The translations under genes and the position numbers were made by a program. Positions 1-9,782 of a stretch of 64,000 nt of DNA are shown in pieces. Below the pieces are notes generated by a model. That model was not told the DNA's origin and did no database searches. It was given only the letters and a program-made list of their open reading frames with translations. The stretch's first letter is position 1; each line of letters opens with the position of its first letter. Source of the stretch: Bacteroidetes bacterium UBA4416 (GTDB lineage: Bacteria; Bacteroidota; Bacteroidia; B-17B0; Aurantibacillaceae); NCBI GenBank assembly GCA_002390745.1, contig DGQK01000026.1:1-64000 (forward strand), given 5' to 3'.

Positions 1-16
1 CTCAAATAACGGGCTG

Positions 17-46
17 CAAATGTATAGACTTTTTCTGAGATTCAAA
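17..46 (-). promoter_or_regulatory. Bacteroidota-type promoter reading leftward out of the window
   Basis: On the minus strand there is a -33 box TTTG (43-46) and a -7 box TACATTTG (17-24) separated by 18 bases, a full match to the Bacteroidota sigma consensus TTTG-N17/19-TAnnTTTG. It should drive a gene whose start lies just beyond the left edge of the window. The gene itself is not visible. Confidence 0.55.
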
Positions 47-590
47 GGATTTTGGGAATGTTTTTTTGAGTTTTTTCAAAATCCCACGTAAAGTATTGAT
101 TTTGTGTAGTTTATTTTTACATCAATTTAGCTTATGAACCATCTGTTTTTAGCTCTTTTCGCAATTTAAGGCTTTGTGAAATGATATTCCGGACGAGTAA
201 GCCCTGTTATTTTTTTAGTTAAGACTTATCTTTTCTCTACTTATTCACCGAAATTAACAGGCATGTTTTCTCTTTTTAAGATAAAAAGCCTTTTCGTCCA
301 GTTACATTCCGCCGGCAGTACCGGTATTTATCCATACACAAAACATGAGTTGTTCCGGTAAATCCTAGACGATTTGATCCTGAAGCCCTGTGCCATTCCT
401 TACGATGTTATTTTAATTGTTTACGATACTATCGTGAGGGATTAAACAGAATACCTGCTTCCAGCAGAGCCATACAGGCCTGCGTCTTTGACATTTGTCC
501 ATACGGAGCAAGGTATTTCCCTTATTAAACAGGATTTCTGCCTAAAAAAGAACTTATGGCCAGGCATCGGGAAAGAAAAGTACTCATTAT
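47..590. other. gene-free AT-rich region
   Basis: About 540 bases between the leftward promoter and the yajQ terminator, noticeably richer in A and T than the rest of the window. The only open frame (442-690, minus) has no recognisable family and runs through the terminator hairpin, so I do not call it. No RNA gene or repeat family was recognised here. Confidence 0.5.
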
Positions 591-620
591 AAAAAACGCC
601 CGCTGTATGTAGAGCGGGCG
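591..620 (-). terminator. intrinsic terminator downstream of yajQ
   Basis: A perfect 8-bp stem (CGCCCGCT at 597-604, AGCGGGCG at 613-620) with an 8-base loop is followed on the minus strand by six T (591-596). It lies about 110 bases after the yajQ stop codon. Confidence 0.75.
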
Positions 621-727
621 CCTGATGATTTATAATAAAGATATTTAAGTATGTAATGAACGGATCGCATGCTTTATTCAGGGCATGCATCGTGCATAGC
701 AGCTAATAGTGAAGCTCAGGCCCTGCT

Positions 728-1216
728 CTACTTCATATTGACAAACTGCAGGGGGACTTCGTAATCGCCCCTGCGGCACAAGGCGATCACGCTTTGCAAA
801 TCATCGATGCTTTTGCCAGACACGCGAATGATATCATCCATTACCTGTGCGGTTACTTTGAGCTTACTGTCTTTGATATCTTTCATGATTTTTTTGGCGG
901 TTTCGCGTTCAATGCCCTGGCGGATCTTGATTTCTTTTTTGATGAACATCCCGGATGCATAATGCTCCTTGCTTTCATCAAGGCAACGCGGATCGAGGCC
1001 CTGCTTGATCATGCGGCTGTGAATGGCATCAATGATCGCCCGAAGCCTCATGTCGTGCTCGGTGGTAATGTTAATGATCATATCCTTTTTGTTGAGCTCG
1101 ACCTCGCTTTTGGAATCGCGGAAGTCGAAGCGGTTGAGGATCTCTTTTTTGGCAACATTAAAGGCATTGTCCATGCTTTGGGGATCGGCCTTACTGGTAA
1201 TATCGAATGATGGCAT
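728..1216 (-). CDS. yajQ: YajQ family nucleotide-binding protein
   Basis: A 162-residue protein, the normal length for YajQ (about 163). The family hallmarks are present: N-terminal MPSFDITSK, a central segment with KKEIKIRQGIERETAKKI (about residues 94-111) and the C-terminal stretch ending in VPLQFVNMK. YajQ proteins have two ferredoxin-like folds; some homologues bind cyclic di-GMP and act with transcription factors, others were described as binding nucleic acid. It is cytosolic, transcribed alone, and followed by a good terminator. Which ligand this copy binds cannot be told from the sequence. Confidence 0.93.
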   Translation of the reverse strand: MPSFDITSKADPQSMDNAFNVAKKEILNRFDFRDSKSEVELNKKDMIINITTEHDMRLRAIIDAIHSRMIKQGLDPRCLDESKEHYASGMFIKKEIKIRQGIERETAKKIMKDIKDSKLKVTAQVMDDIIRVSGKSIDDLQSVIALCRRGDYEVPLQFVNMK

Positions 1217-1458
1217 AGATAGAAAAAGTGATTAGTGATTAGGTGATTAACGATTCCTGACTAATGATTTTTGATTAATGTGTGACGTTTGTTTTTTGAT
1301 GAGCGATAACGAATGCCCGACTGATGAATTGATATGCTGTGTGTGACTTTCCGAATGCCTTTCGTTATAGAAAACCGGCACTGTTCAGTCATGGTTAATT
1401 TTCCATAAAAGTATGACTTTTGTTTGTAAAATGTGAATCATTTCTTGACGAGTATTGA

Positions 1459-1466
1459 TATATTTG
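1459..1466 (+). promoter_or_regulatory. -7 box (TATATTTG) upstream of the giant secreted protein
   Basis: TATATTTG matches the Bacteroidota -7 consensus TAnnTTTG exactly and lies 22 bases before the ATG at 1489. No TTTG stands at the expected -33 distance, so only half of the promoter is visible. Confidence 0.4.
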
Positions 1467-1488
1467 AGAATCAACAAAACCACTACCT

Positions 1489-4400
1489 ATGCTAAAAAAG
1501 ATCTGTCTTTTGTCCATTATCCTTGCTTTCGGCAGAATTTCACATGCTCAAAAACTAACGGAATTCAGTAAGGATTCCGTGAAGTTCATCAAGGAGCTGA
1601 ATGAGTATTTTTACGATTTTTCCGCTAATAAAAAAGACGCTGAAAATTATATTTCAGATTTTCAGAAAGTGTGGAAATCTCCGGAATTTAGCCCCAAATA
1701 CAAGGCCGCTGTATACAAAACGAGCAATGCCATGTTGCAGCGTAAGCTGAAGCCTTATCCTTACTTTATTTCCTACCTGAATGCCGTGGTAAGCTTTATC
1801 GACTCCAAACAAAACACTGCAGTGTTTGACAACTGGCAGCTTTGCATCGAAAAGATCTTCAGCTCTAAAAATCTGAAGAGCTACGGCGATTACCTGGAAA
1901 TGAGCGAAAACATTTTTTCCAACAATGTTTTTTATAAATCGCCTACCTACAGCTACCGGAGCGTGCAGCCTAATTACAAATTCGAGTTCGACTCGGTGCC
2001 CAAAGTCGTGTTTACAACCATCGACCTGATTGGCGCCAGCCCGCGCGGCGACTCGATCGGCATTGAAAGCATCCAGGGGACCTACTATCCGTCGACCGGA
2101 AGATTTTCGGGTAAAGGGGGGCGTGTAAGCTGGAAGCGCACGGGTGTGGGCGACGGTGTATACGCCGATCTGAAGCGGATCACGCTGGATTGCAAAACTG
2201 GCGGCTATACCGCTGATTCGGCAGTATTCACCGGCAAGCAATACTTCGACCAGCCGCAAATGGGCCGCCTTACCGACAAGATCGTAACGGAAAACGGCGA
2301 TCCGACTTACCCGCGCTTTGACTCTTACAACAAACGCCTGATCGTGAAAAACATTTACCCGGATGTGGATTATGACGGGGGATTCGGGATGCGCGGCAAC
2401 AAATTTGTGGGCTACGGCAACGCGCAGAACCCTGCGAGGCTCTTGTTTAAACGCAATAACGCCCGCTTCCTGGAAATATCGGCCAGAACGTTTTCAATGA
2501 CGAAAGATAAGATCAACGCAAAGCCTGCGGGTGTGAAAATATACCTGGAAAAAGATTCGATCGTTCACCCGGGCTTAAGCTTCGTATACCAGGTGCCTCA
2601 AAAGACAATCACGCTGCTGCGCACGGATGACGGCCTTGAAAAGTCTCCTTATTTCAATACGTACCACAAGATAGATATGTATTTCGAGCAGCTGGTATGG
2701 AAAACCGATGAGCCTAAGATCGCCTTCAACTTCCTGCCGAACAATACGCAGGGCGAGGCCTTCTTCGAATCCCAGGACTTCTTTTCGAGGGCAAGACTGG
2801 AGGACATCAAAGGTCAGGAAAAAATAAGCCCTGTGCTGAAAATGAATGAGTACTATGAAAACAACGGCAATCTCATGAGCTTTACGGTGGTAGATTTTGC
2901 GAAGTACATCAAGTTCATGGCAACCGACCTGCGCCCTATTATTTTCAAGATGGCTATTTTCGGTCTTATCAATTACGACCCGGAAACGGATATGGTCACC
3001 ATCAAACCGCGCCTGTTCGATTATATCAAAAACTCACGTCACGAACGGGATCACGACGTCATCACGATCCACTCGGTGTTTCCAAATAAGGACAATGCGA
3101 CCATGAGCCTCATCAACAATTCCTACGATATTACGGTACGTGGGGTGGAAAGCATCCTGCTGAGCGATACGCAAAAGGTGTTTGTGTTCCCGAAGAAGGG
3201 AGAGCTGGTTTTGAAAAAGAACAGGACCTTTGAATTTTCAGGCTCTGTTTCTTCCGGAAAGTTTGAGTTTCACGGGAAAGAGTTCGTCTTTGACTACGAC
3301 ATGTTCAAAGTAAAAATGAAGACCATTGACTCCTGCCGCATCTTTGTTGTGGCCCGTGAGCCGGACATTAACGGTAACTACCCGTTCAAGAGGGTGCAGT
3401 CGGTCATCGAGAATATGAACGGCGAGCTGCGCATCGACGCTCCTAAAAATCACAGCGGCTATGGCAAAGCGCCGACCTTCCCGACCTTTCAAAGCTTCAA
3501 GGAAAGTTATACCTACTATGATAAAAAAACCATTTTCAAAGGGGTTTATAACCGCGATAAGTTCTACTACAAGCTGGATCCGTTCACGATGGATAGCCTC
3601 GACAACTTCCGCAATGAGGGCCTCGTTTTTGAAGGAGAGTTTTCATCAGCGGGCATCTTCCCTACGTTCAGGGAAAAGCTGTCGTTACAGCCGGATTACT
3701 CCCTGGGTTTTGTGCGGAACACGCCTCCCGGCGGTTACCAGGTATATGGCGGCAAAGCGAAGTTTGAGAACGAGATCCGCTTAAGCAACAAGGGCTTAAG
3801 GGCTGATGGTGATCTGAACTATATCACGTCGACCACAAAATCCAAAGATTTTATTTTCTTCCCGGATAGCATGAATACGATGGCAACTTCCTACGACATC
3901 AAGGAGCAGGTCGATCCGATCGAGTTCCCGCAAGTGCACGGCGATACGGTATATGTGCACTGGATGCCTTACAAGGATGTGATGGATGCCACCAATAAAG
4001 CCAGCGCTTTTAAAACGTATAACGGGAAATGCACTTTCAAGGGCCGGTATTCCCTAAGCCCTCAGGAGCTTCACGGGCATGGCACAGTAGATCTGGTGAA
4101 AGCGGATATACAGGCCGTTAATATTTTATTCAAGCAGCACCAGTTCTTTTCCGATACAGCCGATTTCCACCTGAGAGCGATTGAAGAGGAGGGCCTCACC
4201 TTTGCATCGGACAATGTGAACACCAAGATGGACCTGGACAAGCGTGTGGGCGAGTTTGTGGCCAACGGCAAGGGTTCTACGGTACGCTTCCCGAAAAACC
4301 AGTACATTGCTTATATGGACCGTTTTAAATGGTTTATGGACAGCGAGGAGATCCAGCTGGGCGACGATAAGAAAAAACTGGATTCGAATGCGGAGAATGC

Positions 4401-5955
4401 ACTCGACCTCGAAGGGCCTGAATTTATTTCGGTACACCCGAAACAGGACTCGCTGCGCTTTATTGCGCCGGCGGCCAACTACAATATCCGGAAATATATC
4501 ATCAGCTGTATCAACGTACCTTTCATCAATGTGGCGGATGCGCGGATGTTCCCGGATTCGGGGAAAGTGGTGGTAAGGAAAAACGCGGTGATGGATACTC
4601 TGAAAAATGCGGTGATCCTGGCCAACACGGTTACCAAATACCATACGATCCGGAATGTGAGCAGCTATATCACGGGTCGCAAAAACTATATCGCAAAGGG
4701 CGAGTACCAATACCTGGATGAAAACAACAAGCCCTATCTGATCCAGTTCAATACGATAAAGCCTGACACAACCGGGCAAACGGTTTCGGAGGGCGTTATC
4801 GGTGAGGAAGCAAAATTCCAGTTCAACGATTATTTCAGCTTTGCCGGAAAGGTGTTCCTCTTTGCTTCTAACAAGTTCCTCACCTACCAGGGCGGCACGA
4901 AGATCGTGCATAACTGCGGAAGGATCGGCAAAGCTTACCTGAAATTCAACGGGGAGATCGATCCTAAGGAAATCCTGATCCCGATCGACTCCAATGCGAC
5001 GGATGTAGGGGGCAAGGATATCGGCTCGGCAATCGTGTATGGGCCTGATTCCGGAAAGGTTTACTCTACCTTCCTTTCCCTGAGAGAGGGTCGTAAAGAT
5101 GTGGATGTGATCGGTGCCAGCGGATTCCTCGGATTCAATAAGCAAAAAGGGGAATACATTATTACCAACAAGGAAAAATTTGTGGAGCAGAGCCTCCCGG
5201 GCAACCTGATAAGCCTGAATACGACAAACTGTAAGGTATATGCCGAAGGCAAAATGGACCTGGGCGCAGACCTCGGGCAGATAAAACTCAACAGCATCGG
5301 CGTGGCTACCCACAGTACGATCAACGATTCCGCGACGTTTGAAATGATGACCACTGTCGACTTTTTCTTCGATAAAGGTGCTTTGAAGAAAATGTACAAA
5401 GACATCATGGTGTATGAGAATACAATGGCTCCGGTTGACTTCTCAAACCCGGTATTCCGGAAGGGGATCACCGAGATCCTGGGCAAGGAAAAATCGGATA
5501 AAGCGATTTCCGACCTCGAGTTATACGGCAACATCAAAAAGTTTCCGGACGAATTCTCCAAAACACTGATGCTAACGAACGTCCAGCTTAAATACGATGA
5601 GAAGACACGTTCCTTCATCTCTGTAGGAAAAATAGGTATCGGTAGCGTGAATGAGTCGGAAGTATACAAGCAGGTGCCGGGATATATCCAGGTGATCAAG
5701 AAAAAAGGCGGCGACACATTCAATATGTATTTTGAGCTCGATCCACAGACCTGGTATTTCTTCAGCTATTTCAAAGGTGTGATGAGTGTGGTGAGCAGCA
5801 ATGCCGAATTCAACAACGACATCAAAAACATGAAACCGAAGGACCGCAAACAGGAAGTGAAATCCGGCCCCGGCTTCCAGTATACGATTGCCAGTCCTGA
5901 AAAACGCAAACAGTTCCTGCGTAAGATGAATATGATGAATGCCAGCGAGGAGTAA
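1489..5955 (+). CDS. giant secreted protein, possible OstA/LptA-like beta repeats
   Basis: A 1488-residue protein with a signal peptide (MLKKICLLSIILAFGRISHA, cut near residue 20). I recognise no named family. The middle and C-terminal parts repeat short beta-strand patterns built on FxGxY, GKxxFxG and VxVxKxNxV (for example around residues 590-620, 845-900 and 1000-1100), which recalls the beta-jellyroll repeats of OstA/LptA proteins in outer-membrane lipid transport; this is a resemblance only. There are few cysteines, no C-terminal T9SS sorting domain and no membrane anchor, so it is probably periplasmic or outer-membrane associated. It is transcribed alone, with yajQ divergent and the heme locus convergent. 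Confidence 0.85.
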   Translation: MLKKICLLSIILAFGRISHAQKLTEFSKDSVKFIKELNEYFYDFSANKKDAENYISDFQKVWKSPEFSPKYKAAVYKTSNAMLQRKLKPYPYFISYLNAVVSFIDSKQNTAVFDNWQLCIEKIFSSKNLKSYGDYLEMSENIFSNNVFYKSPTYSYRSVQPNYKFEFDSVPKVVFTTIDLIGASPRGDSIGIESIQGTYYPSTGRFSGKGGRVSWKRTGVGDGVYADLKRITLDCKTGGYTADSAVFTGKQYFDQPQMGRLTDKIVTENGDPTYPRFDSYNKRLIVKNIYPDVDYDGGFGMRGNKFVGYGNAQNPARLLFKRNNARFLEISARTFSMTKDKINAKPAGVKIYLEKDSIVHPGLSFVYQVPQKTITLLRTDDGLEKSPYFNTYHKIDMYFEQLVWKTDEPKIAFNFLPNNTQGEAFFESQDFFSRARLEDIKGQEKISPVLKMNEYYENNGNLMSFTVVDFAKYIKFMATDLRPIIFKMAIFGLINYDPETDMVTIKPRLFDYIKNSRHERDHDVITIHSVFPNKDNATMSLINNSYDITVRGVESILLSDTQKVFVFPKKGELVLKKNRTFEFSGSVSSGKFEFHGKEFVFDYDMFKVKMKTIDSCRIFVVAREPDINGNYPFKRVQSVIENMNGELRIDAPKNHSGYGKAPTFPTFQSFKESYTYYDKKTIFKGVYNRDKFYYKLDPFTMDSLDNFRNEGLVFEGEFSSAGIFPTFREKLSLQPDYSLGFVRNTPPGGYQVYGGKAKFENEIRLSNKGLRADGDLNYITSTTKSKDFIFFPDSMNTMATSYDIKEQVDPIEFPQVHGDTVYVHWMPYKDVMDATNKASAFKTYNGKCTFKGRYSLSPQELHGHGTVDLVKADIQAVNILFKQHQFFSDTADFHLRAIEEEGLTFASDNVNTKMDLDKRVGEFVANGKGSTVRFPKNQYIAYMDRFKWFMDSEEIQLGDDKKKLDSNAENALDLEGPEFISVHPKQDSLRFIAPAANYNIRKYIISCINVPFINVADARMFPDSGKVVVRKNAVMDTLKNAVILANTVTKYHTIRNVSSYITGRKNYIAKGEYQYLDENNKPYLIQFNTIKPDTTGQTVSEGVIGEEAKFQFNDYFSFAGKVFLFASNKFLTYQGGTKIVHNCGRIGKAYLKFNGEIDPKEILIPIDSNATDVGGKDIGSAIVYGPDSGKVYSTFLSLREGRKDVDVIGASGFLGFNKQKGEYIITNKEKFVEQSLPGNLISLNTTNCKVYAEGKMDLGADLGQIKLNSIGVATHSTINDSATFEMMTTVDFFFDKGALKKMYKDIMVYENTMAPVDFSNPVFRKGITEILGKEKSDKAISDLELYGNIKKFPDEFSKTLMLTNVQLKYDEKTRSFISVGKIGIGSVNESEVYKQVPGYIQVIKKKGGDTFNMYFELDPQTWYFFSYFKGVMSVVSSNAEFNNDIKNMKPKDRKQEVKSGPGFQYTIASPEKRKQFLRKMNMMNASEE

Positions 5956-6033
5956 ATCCTTGCTGGTGTTTGCCAGCTTTACCTCAAAGCCACGGCGGGA
6001 GAGAACGAATGTTCTATGCGAATGGCGCTCTCA

Positions 6034-6999
6034 CTAAAGCTTTTTAAACTCAAACTTAGGAGCCCCTTTGATACCGGCTGTTGTGTAAAAGTCGATGAAA
6101 TGCAGCTTGTAAAAATAGCCTTTACTATCCTGGAGGATGTAACAATGCGCCGGGTCGATGGTAAAAAGGTTTGTGTTCAGGCTAAAGCTTTTCCACTCAT
6201 AACCGATGGCATTCCGGTCGGTCGAAAATGACCTCCCCAAGGTATCGCCAATCACAATATCCGTAAACGCCTTGTCCCTGATATTCACAACCCTGGTTTT
6301 GTAAGGATTGTGCAGCACGCCGTTTACCTGGTAATACTGAAAGGGATTGGTGAAGAAATGCGTGTAGACGGTAAAGCACAGGTCGTAATCCGTTTTCTTC
6401 GGCTCAATGTAAGCTTCATGCCCGGTGGTAAAGGAAAACATCACGAAGTTGTAATCGGGATGTTTGGTCACTGTTCCCTGTGTGATCTGTGAGCTAAATA
6501 CATCCCCATACTCAAAGCTGTAACTGCCGGTATTCACGGAAACAATTTTCAACTTGTAGGATCCCTGGTAAACACCTGCCTCGCTATAGCCGCGGTTAAT
6601 AATATAAACAGTATTAGGATTCTCCCAGCCTTCAAAAGCAGTACTGTCAAGCTTTCCGCTCGGCGCATCTATTCTTGAATTTGCTTCAAGGCCGGCCGTA
6701 TCCGTTACCTGGGAAAGATCGGTGTGCGGGGTCTTATAAACCTTCATCCCTTTGGAGCCGTTGAGCATGATGTGATTTCCGCCAGCCGTTGCTTCAAAGG
6801 CCAGGTCCCAGTCTGTCCGCACATTTGCGGAGATGATCCTGTTCTCTCGTAATGAAAACCAGATCTGGCTTTTATAGGTAGCGCCCATATCTACCTGGCT
6901 GGTGATAAGGTCGCCCCGGTCGAAGGCAGGCGCCGGCAGTTCTTTCTTCTCGCAGGAGCAGGATACTGCAGCAAAAACAAGGATCAATACATATCTCAT
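6034..6999 (-). CDS. HmuY family heme-binding lipoprotein
   Basis: A 321-residue lipoprotein: the signal peptide runs into AAVSC at about residues 10-14. HmuY features are WDLAFE near residue 63, NAIGYEWKSF near residue 265, and a C-terminal KLHFIDFY segment ending in PKFEFKKL. HmuY proteins are surface hemophores that pass heme to a TonB-dependent receptor. The start codon overlaps the stop codon of the upstream receptor by 4 bases (ATGA), so the two are translationally coupled. The heme-ligating residues cannot be assigned from sequence alone. Confidence 0.85.
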   Translation of the reverse strand: MRYVLILVFAAVSCSCEKKELPAPAFDRGDLITSQVDMGATYKSQIWFSLRENRIISANVRTDWDLAFEATAGGNHIMLNGSKGMKVYKTPHTDLSQVTDTAGLEANSRIDAPSGKLDSTAFEGWENPNTVYIINRGYSEAGVYQGSYKLKIVSVNTGSYSFEYGDVFSSQITQGTVTKHPDYNFVMFSFTTGHEAYIEPKKTDYDLCFTVYTHFFTNPFQYYQVNGVLHNPYKTRVVNIRDKAFTDIVIGDTLGRSFSTDRNAIGYEWKSFSLNTNLFTIDPAHCYILQDSKGYFYKLHFIDFYTTAGIKGAPKFEFKKL

Positions 7000-9245
7000 T
7001 CTTTGGTAAGGCTAAGTGACAATTTGATAAAATAATTTCTCCCGGTAGACAGAGGAACCGATGTCGCCGATGAGCTGTGCGCTCCTCCTGACACCAGGGT
7101 AGAGCTCAGGTTCCTGACATCAAAAATATTTTTGCAGCCCAGCGTAATACCGATGCGATCCTTATAAAACAATTTCGACAGGGTGGCATCCATTGTGTGA
7201 TAGGCTGCCAGGGCTGTTTGGCGCACCTCATCATTCACAACCGCAAAACCGGGCAAGCTGCCATTGTACTTATAAAATACGGAAAGCGTTAGCTTTTCCC
7301 TGATAAATTTATAGGAGAGATTTTCCAACAGCTCAGGCGAAAAGGCGTATTGCGGAACATCTTCCGTTTCCGACAACTGGTTGTATCTGCCCGTATAATT
7401 GAAGCCGGTTTGCATGCTGAAGCGTTTGAACGTTAAGGTGTTGGTAAACTGCGTGCCGAGCGTCTTATAACGTCCGATATTGACGTAGGAGTATTCTGTG
7501 CCTGTAATCTGTGCGAGGGTGATCAGGTTGTGGATGTCGTTGTAAAACATATTAAGATCGAACTTCACGCGGCAGCCTTCTACGCTGGTCCTGTAGTTGT
7601 ACGCGACTGAATAGTTATTCGACTGCTCCGACCCCAGGTTGGTATTGCCGACGATGTTGTGATTGATATCTACAAACACAAAATACAGCTCTTTAAGCGT
7701 GGGCGCCCTGAATCCCCTGGCATAACTGGCGCGGATGGTATGGCGGCTGTTCAGCATCCATTTGAGGTTGAAGGACGGGACCAGCGGTGTGTTGTATGCA
7801 GTGTTGTGGGCATAGCGCAATCCCGGCTTCAGGATCAGCTTCTGCCAGGGTTTGTATTCTCCTGTCACAAAGAGCGCATAATCGCCCATGTATTGCAGCT
7901 GGTTGGTGATGCGTTTTCCGAAAGCCGACTCATAATTCACATCGTAGCCGATCTCGTAATTCAATTTGGATGCCGGTCTGGTATGCACAAAGGAGGCCCG
8001 GCTCATCAGTAGGGTAAAGTTGCTGGTATCCTGGTCGGAGCTGTTGGCCGACAGCGTTTCTTCGAGCGTTGTGAGATCCTTGTACAATGTTTTTTTAACG
8101 CGGTTGTAATAATTATAGGCCGCGAGTGCATTTACCGCCCAGCTGTCGGAGAGCTTGCCATTGATAAACACGTGATTATCCAGGCGTTTGGTGTAGTAAT
8201 AATCATCAAAGGTATTCTCCGCATAAGGCGCACGCGGATAGCCGCGGTTGGTGATCTTCTCATCGAAGTAAGCGCTTTTGAAACCAACGTTCAGGCGTCT
8301 GTAAGTATAATTATAAGCGAAGCCGGCAAAATATTGTTCCTTGGGCTTCCATTGCTTGTAGCGTGTACTGTCGGCAATATGATCCTTTGGCATCAGGAAC
8401 TGCGCATCCGTTGGATTCCAACCGTCGAAGTAATTGCGGCCGCCGCTCACCTGGATGTTGTGTTTTTTATAGTAAACATCCGCTTCCCCATTCAGGTTAT
8501 AGGTTCCAATGCTTTCATAATATCCGGAAACGCCTAAAATGTATTTTTTTGTGCTCGGATTTTTGGTAATGATGTTGATGGTTCCGGCCAGTGCGTTGGT
8601 ACCATACTGCACCGACAAAGGCCCTTCTACAAACTCAATGCGCTCCACATGGTTCAGGTTGATCTGCGACAGGTCGATGTTCCCGTTCAGCCGGCCGATC
8701 ATCGGCACACCGTCGAGCAGGATCTTTACATTTTCCCCGCTGATGCCTTGCAGGCTCATCCCTGCCCCCAGCACATTGTCCATTTGCAGGCGCACGTTCA
8801 GCTGGTTGGAAAGCACATCCTGCAGATTTACGGCTCCCATCTGCTGAATTTTTTCCTTATCGATCACCTGGATCTTCTGAACGGATCGCTCGGCTGTGGT
8901 AGGTGCATATTGCGAGGTCACTACCACCTCGCTCAGGTTGGTCACCGGTTTCAGATAAATACTTTTGATTTTATTCATCTCAATCCCTGTGACCATTTTC
9001 TCATAACGTTCGAAACCTACTGCCTGTGCGATCATGGTATACCTGCTGCTATCTGTTTCGCTTTCGCGGTACCTGATCACCCCTTTCTCATCAGCCGTCT
9101 GCCCCAGGCTGATGAATTTATTTTTGACGATGAGCGTGGAAAAAGGAACCGGCAACGAATCGCCTGCCGACAGGATCCGGATCTGCTGACCAAAGGACAG
9201 CAGACCTGTTGAACAGAGGTAGAGGGTAAGTGCCTTGTATTTCAA
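6996..9245 (-). CDS. TonB-dependent outer-membrane receptor, probably for heme (HmuR type)
   Basis: A 749-residue outer-membrane receptor. After the signal peptide comes a carboxypeptidase-like beta sandwich (about 22-105), a plug domain with GMSLQGISGENVKILLDGVP and NALAGTINIITKNP (about 115-232), then a 22-strand barrel. An RGFRAPTLKELYF segment near residue 515 matches the FRAP motif of HmuR/HemR heme receptors. It overlaps the DUF6686 gene upstream and the HmuY gene downstream by 4 bases each. Energy would come from a TonB-ExbBD complex encoded elsewhere. Heme as substrate is inferred from the HmuY partner and the FRAP motif. Confidence 0.9.
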   Translation of the reverse strand: MKYKALTLYLCSTGLLSFGQQIRILSAGDSLPVPFSTLIVKNKFISLGQTADEKGVIRYRESETDSSRYTMIAQAVGFERYEKMVTGIEMNKIKSIYLKPVTNLSEVVVTSQYAPTTAERSVQKIQVIDKEKIQQMGAVNLQDVLSNQLNVRLQMDNVLGAGMSLQGISGENVKILLDGVPMIGRLNGNIDLSQINLNHVERIEFVEGPLSVQYGTNALAGTINIITKNPSTKKYILGVSGYYESIGTYNLNGEADVYYKKHNIQVSGGRNYFDGWNPTDAQFLMPKDHIADSTRYKQWKPKEQYFAGFAYNYTYRRLNVGFKSAYFDEKITNRGYPRAPYAENTFDDYYYTKRLDNHVFINGKLSDSWAVNALAAYNYYNRVKKTLYKDLTTLEETLSANSSDQDTSNFTLLMSRASFVHTRPASKLNYEIGYDVNYESAFGKRITNQLQYMGDYALFVTGEYKPWQKLILKPGLRYAHNTAYNTPLVPSFNLKWMLNSRHTIRASYARGFRAPTLKELYFVFVDINHNIVGNTNLGSEQSNNYSVAYNYRTSVEGCRVKFDLNMFYNDIHNLITLAQITGTEYSYVNIGRYKTLGTQFTNTLTFKRFSMQTGFNYTGRYNQLSETEDVPQYAFSPELLENLSYKFIREKLTLSVFYKYNGSLPGFAVVNDEVRQTALAAYHTMDATLSKLFYKDRIGITLGCKNIFDVRNLSSTLVSGGAHSSSATSVPLSTGRNYFIKLSLSLTKE

Positions 9246-9601
9246 TTCTCCGGTGATTTAATAGATGATTCCTGTAATAAAAATCCGACTTGCCTGGTAA
9301 ATTCAGCTTCATCGAGCAAAGCATTCAGTAATTTCAGTTCTCTGGCGCTGAGCACCATCATGGCCTGGTTGCAATAAAGATCGAGGTGTATTGTTTTTCT
9401 GTTCTCTTCTTCTTTTATGCAACAGCTGCCTTCGGCCAGCCCGCTTACCTGTTTGCAAAAGCACTCATAAGCAGCGGGATCAAAGCTGATCAGGCTCGTG
9501 CCGAATGCCAGCTGATATCTTCCGCAGCCCCGGCAGGAAACCACGTAGCCCTGCCCGTTATGTGCCAATAGGTTATGCCTGCACATGATGTATCCTGCCA
9601 T
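9242..9601 (-). CDS. DUF6686 family cysteine-containing protein
   Basis: I place the start at the ATG ending at 9601 (MAGYIMCRHN), giving 119 residues; the open frame reaches back to 9712, but the first 37 residues look non-native. The core MCRHNLLAHNGQGYV, then CRGCGRYQLAFGTSLISF, with further cysteines (CFCKQ, CC), fits the DUF6686 family of small Bacteroidota proteins. The C-x2-C and C-x-C pairs could bind metal or heme. It lies inside the heme operon and its stop overlaps the receptor start (ATGA). Function is unknown; a role in heme or iron handling is inferred only from position. Confidence 0.7.
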   Translation of the reverse strand: MAGYIMCRHNLLAHNGQGYVVSCRGCGRYQLAFGTSLISFDPAAYECFCKQVSGLAEGSCCIKEEENRKTIHLDLYCNQAMMVLSARELKLLNALLDEAEFTRQVGFLLQESSIKSPEN

Positions 9602-9782
9602 GTTGAATACGGTAACCGGCATTGAGCGGCACCGGTTTGCAGTGCCTTTCCACCGGAATACCCAGGCATAGCATGCCTTCCGCAAGCTGATGCTTAACAT
9701 CGTGTATCGCATGGTGCATCGCGGCGCACATAACTTTGCCTGAAAGGCCTTTTTGGATGATATGAGCGCCGCGCACAGCCAT
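9573..9782 (-). CDS. possible small His/Cys-rich ORF between the DUF6607 and DUF6686 genes
   Basis: A 69-codon frame whose ATG lies 10 bases after the DUF6607 stop, following a purine-rich GAACAAGAAC that could serve as a ribosome-binding site. It holds many histidines and three cysteines (MCAAMHHAIHDVKH, LCLGIPVERHCK). It overlaps the start of the DUF6686 gene by 29 bases. I recognise no family, and it may be only untranslated spacer. The spacing and the metal-ligand-rich composition inside a heme operon are the only support. Confidence 0.25.
   Translation of the reverse strand: MAVRGAHIIQKGLSGKVMCAAMHHAIHDVKHQLAEGMLCLGIPVERHCKPVPLNAGYRIQHGRIHHVQA

Noticed and set aside
442..690. 82-codon minus-strand frame near the left end
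   Set aside because: No family resemblance, and it runs through the yajQ terminator hairpin.
4126..5313. 395-codon minus-strand frame inside the giant secreted protein gene
   Set aside because: It lies wholly antisense to a continuous 1488-codon frame with a signal peptide, and its translation resembles no family.
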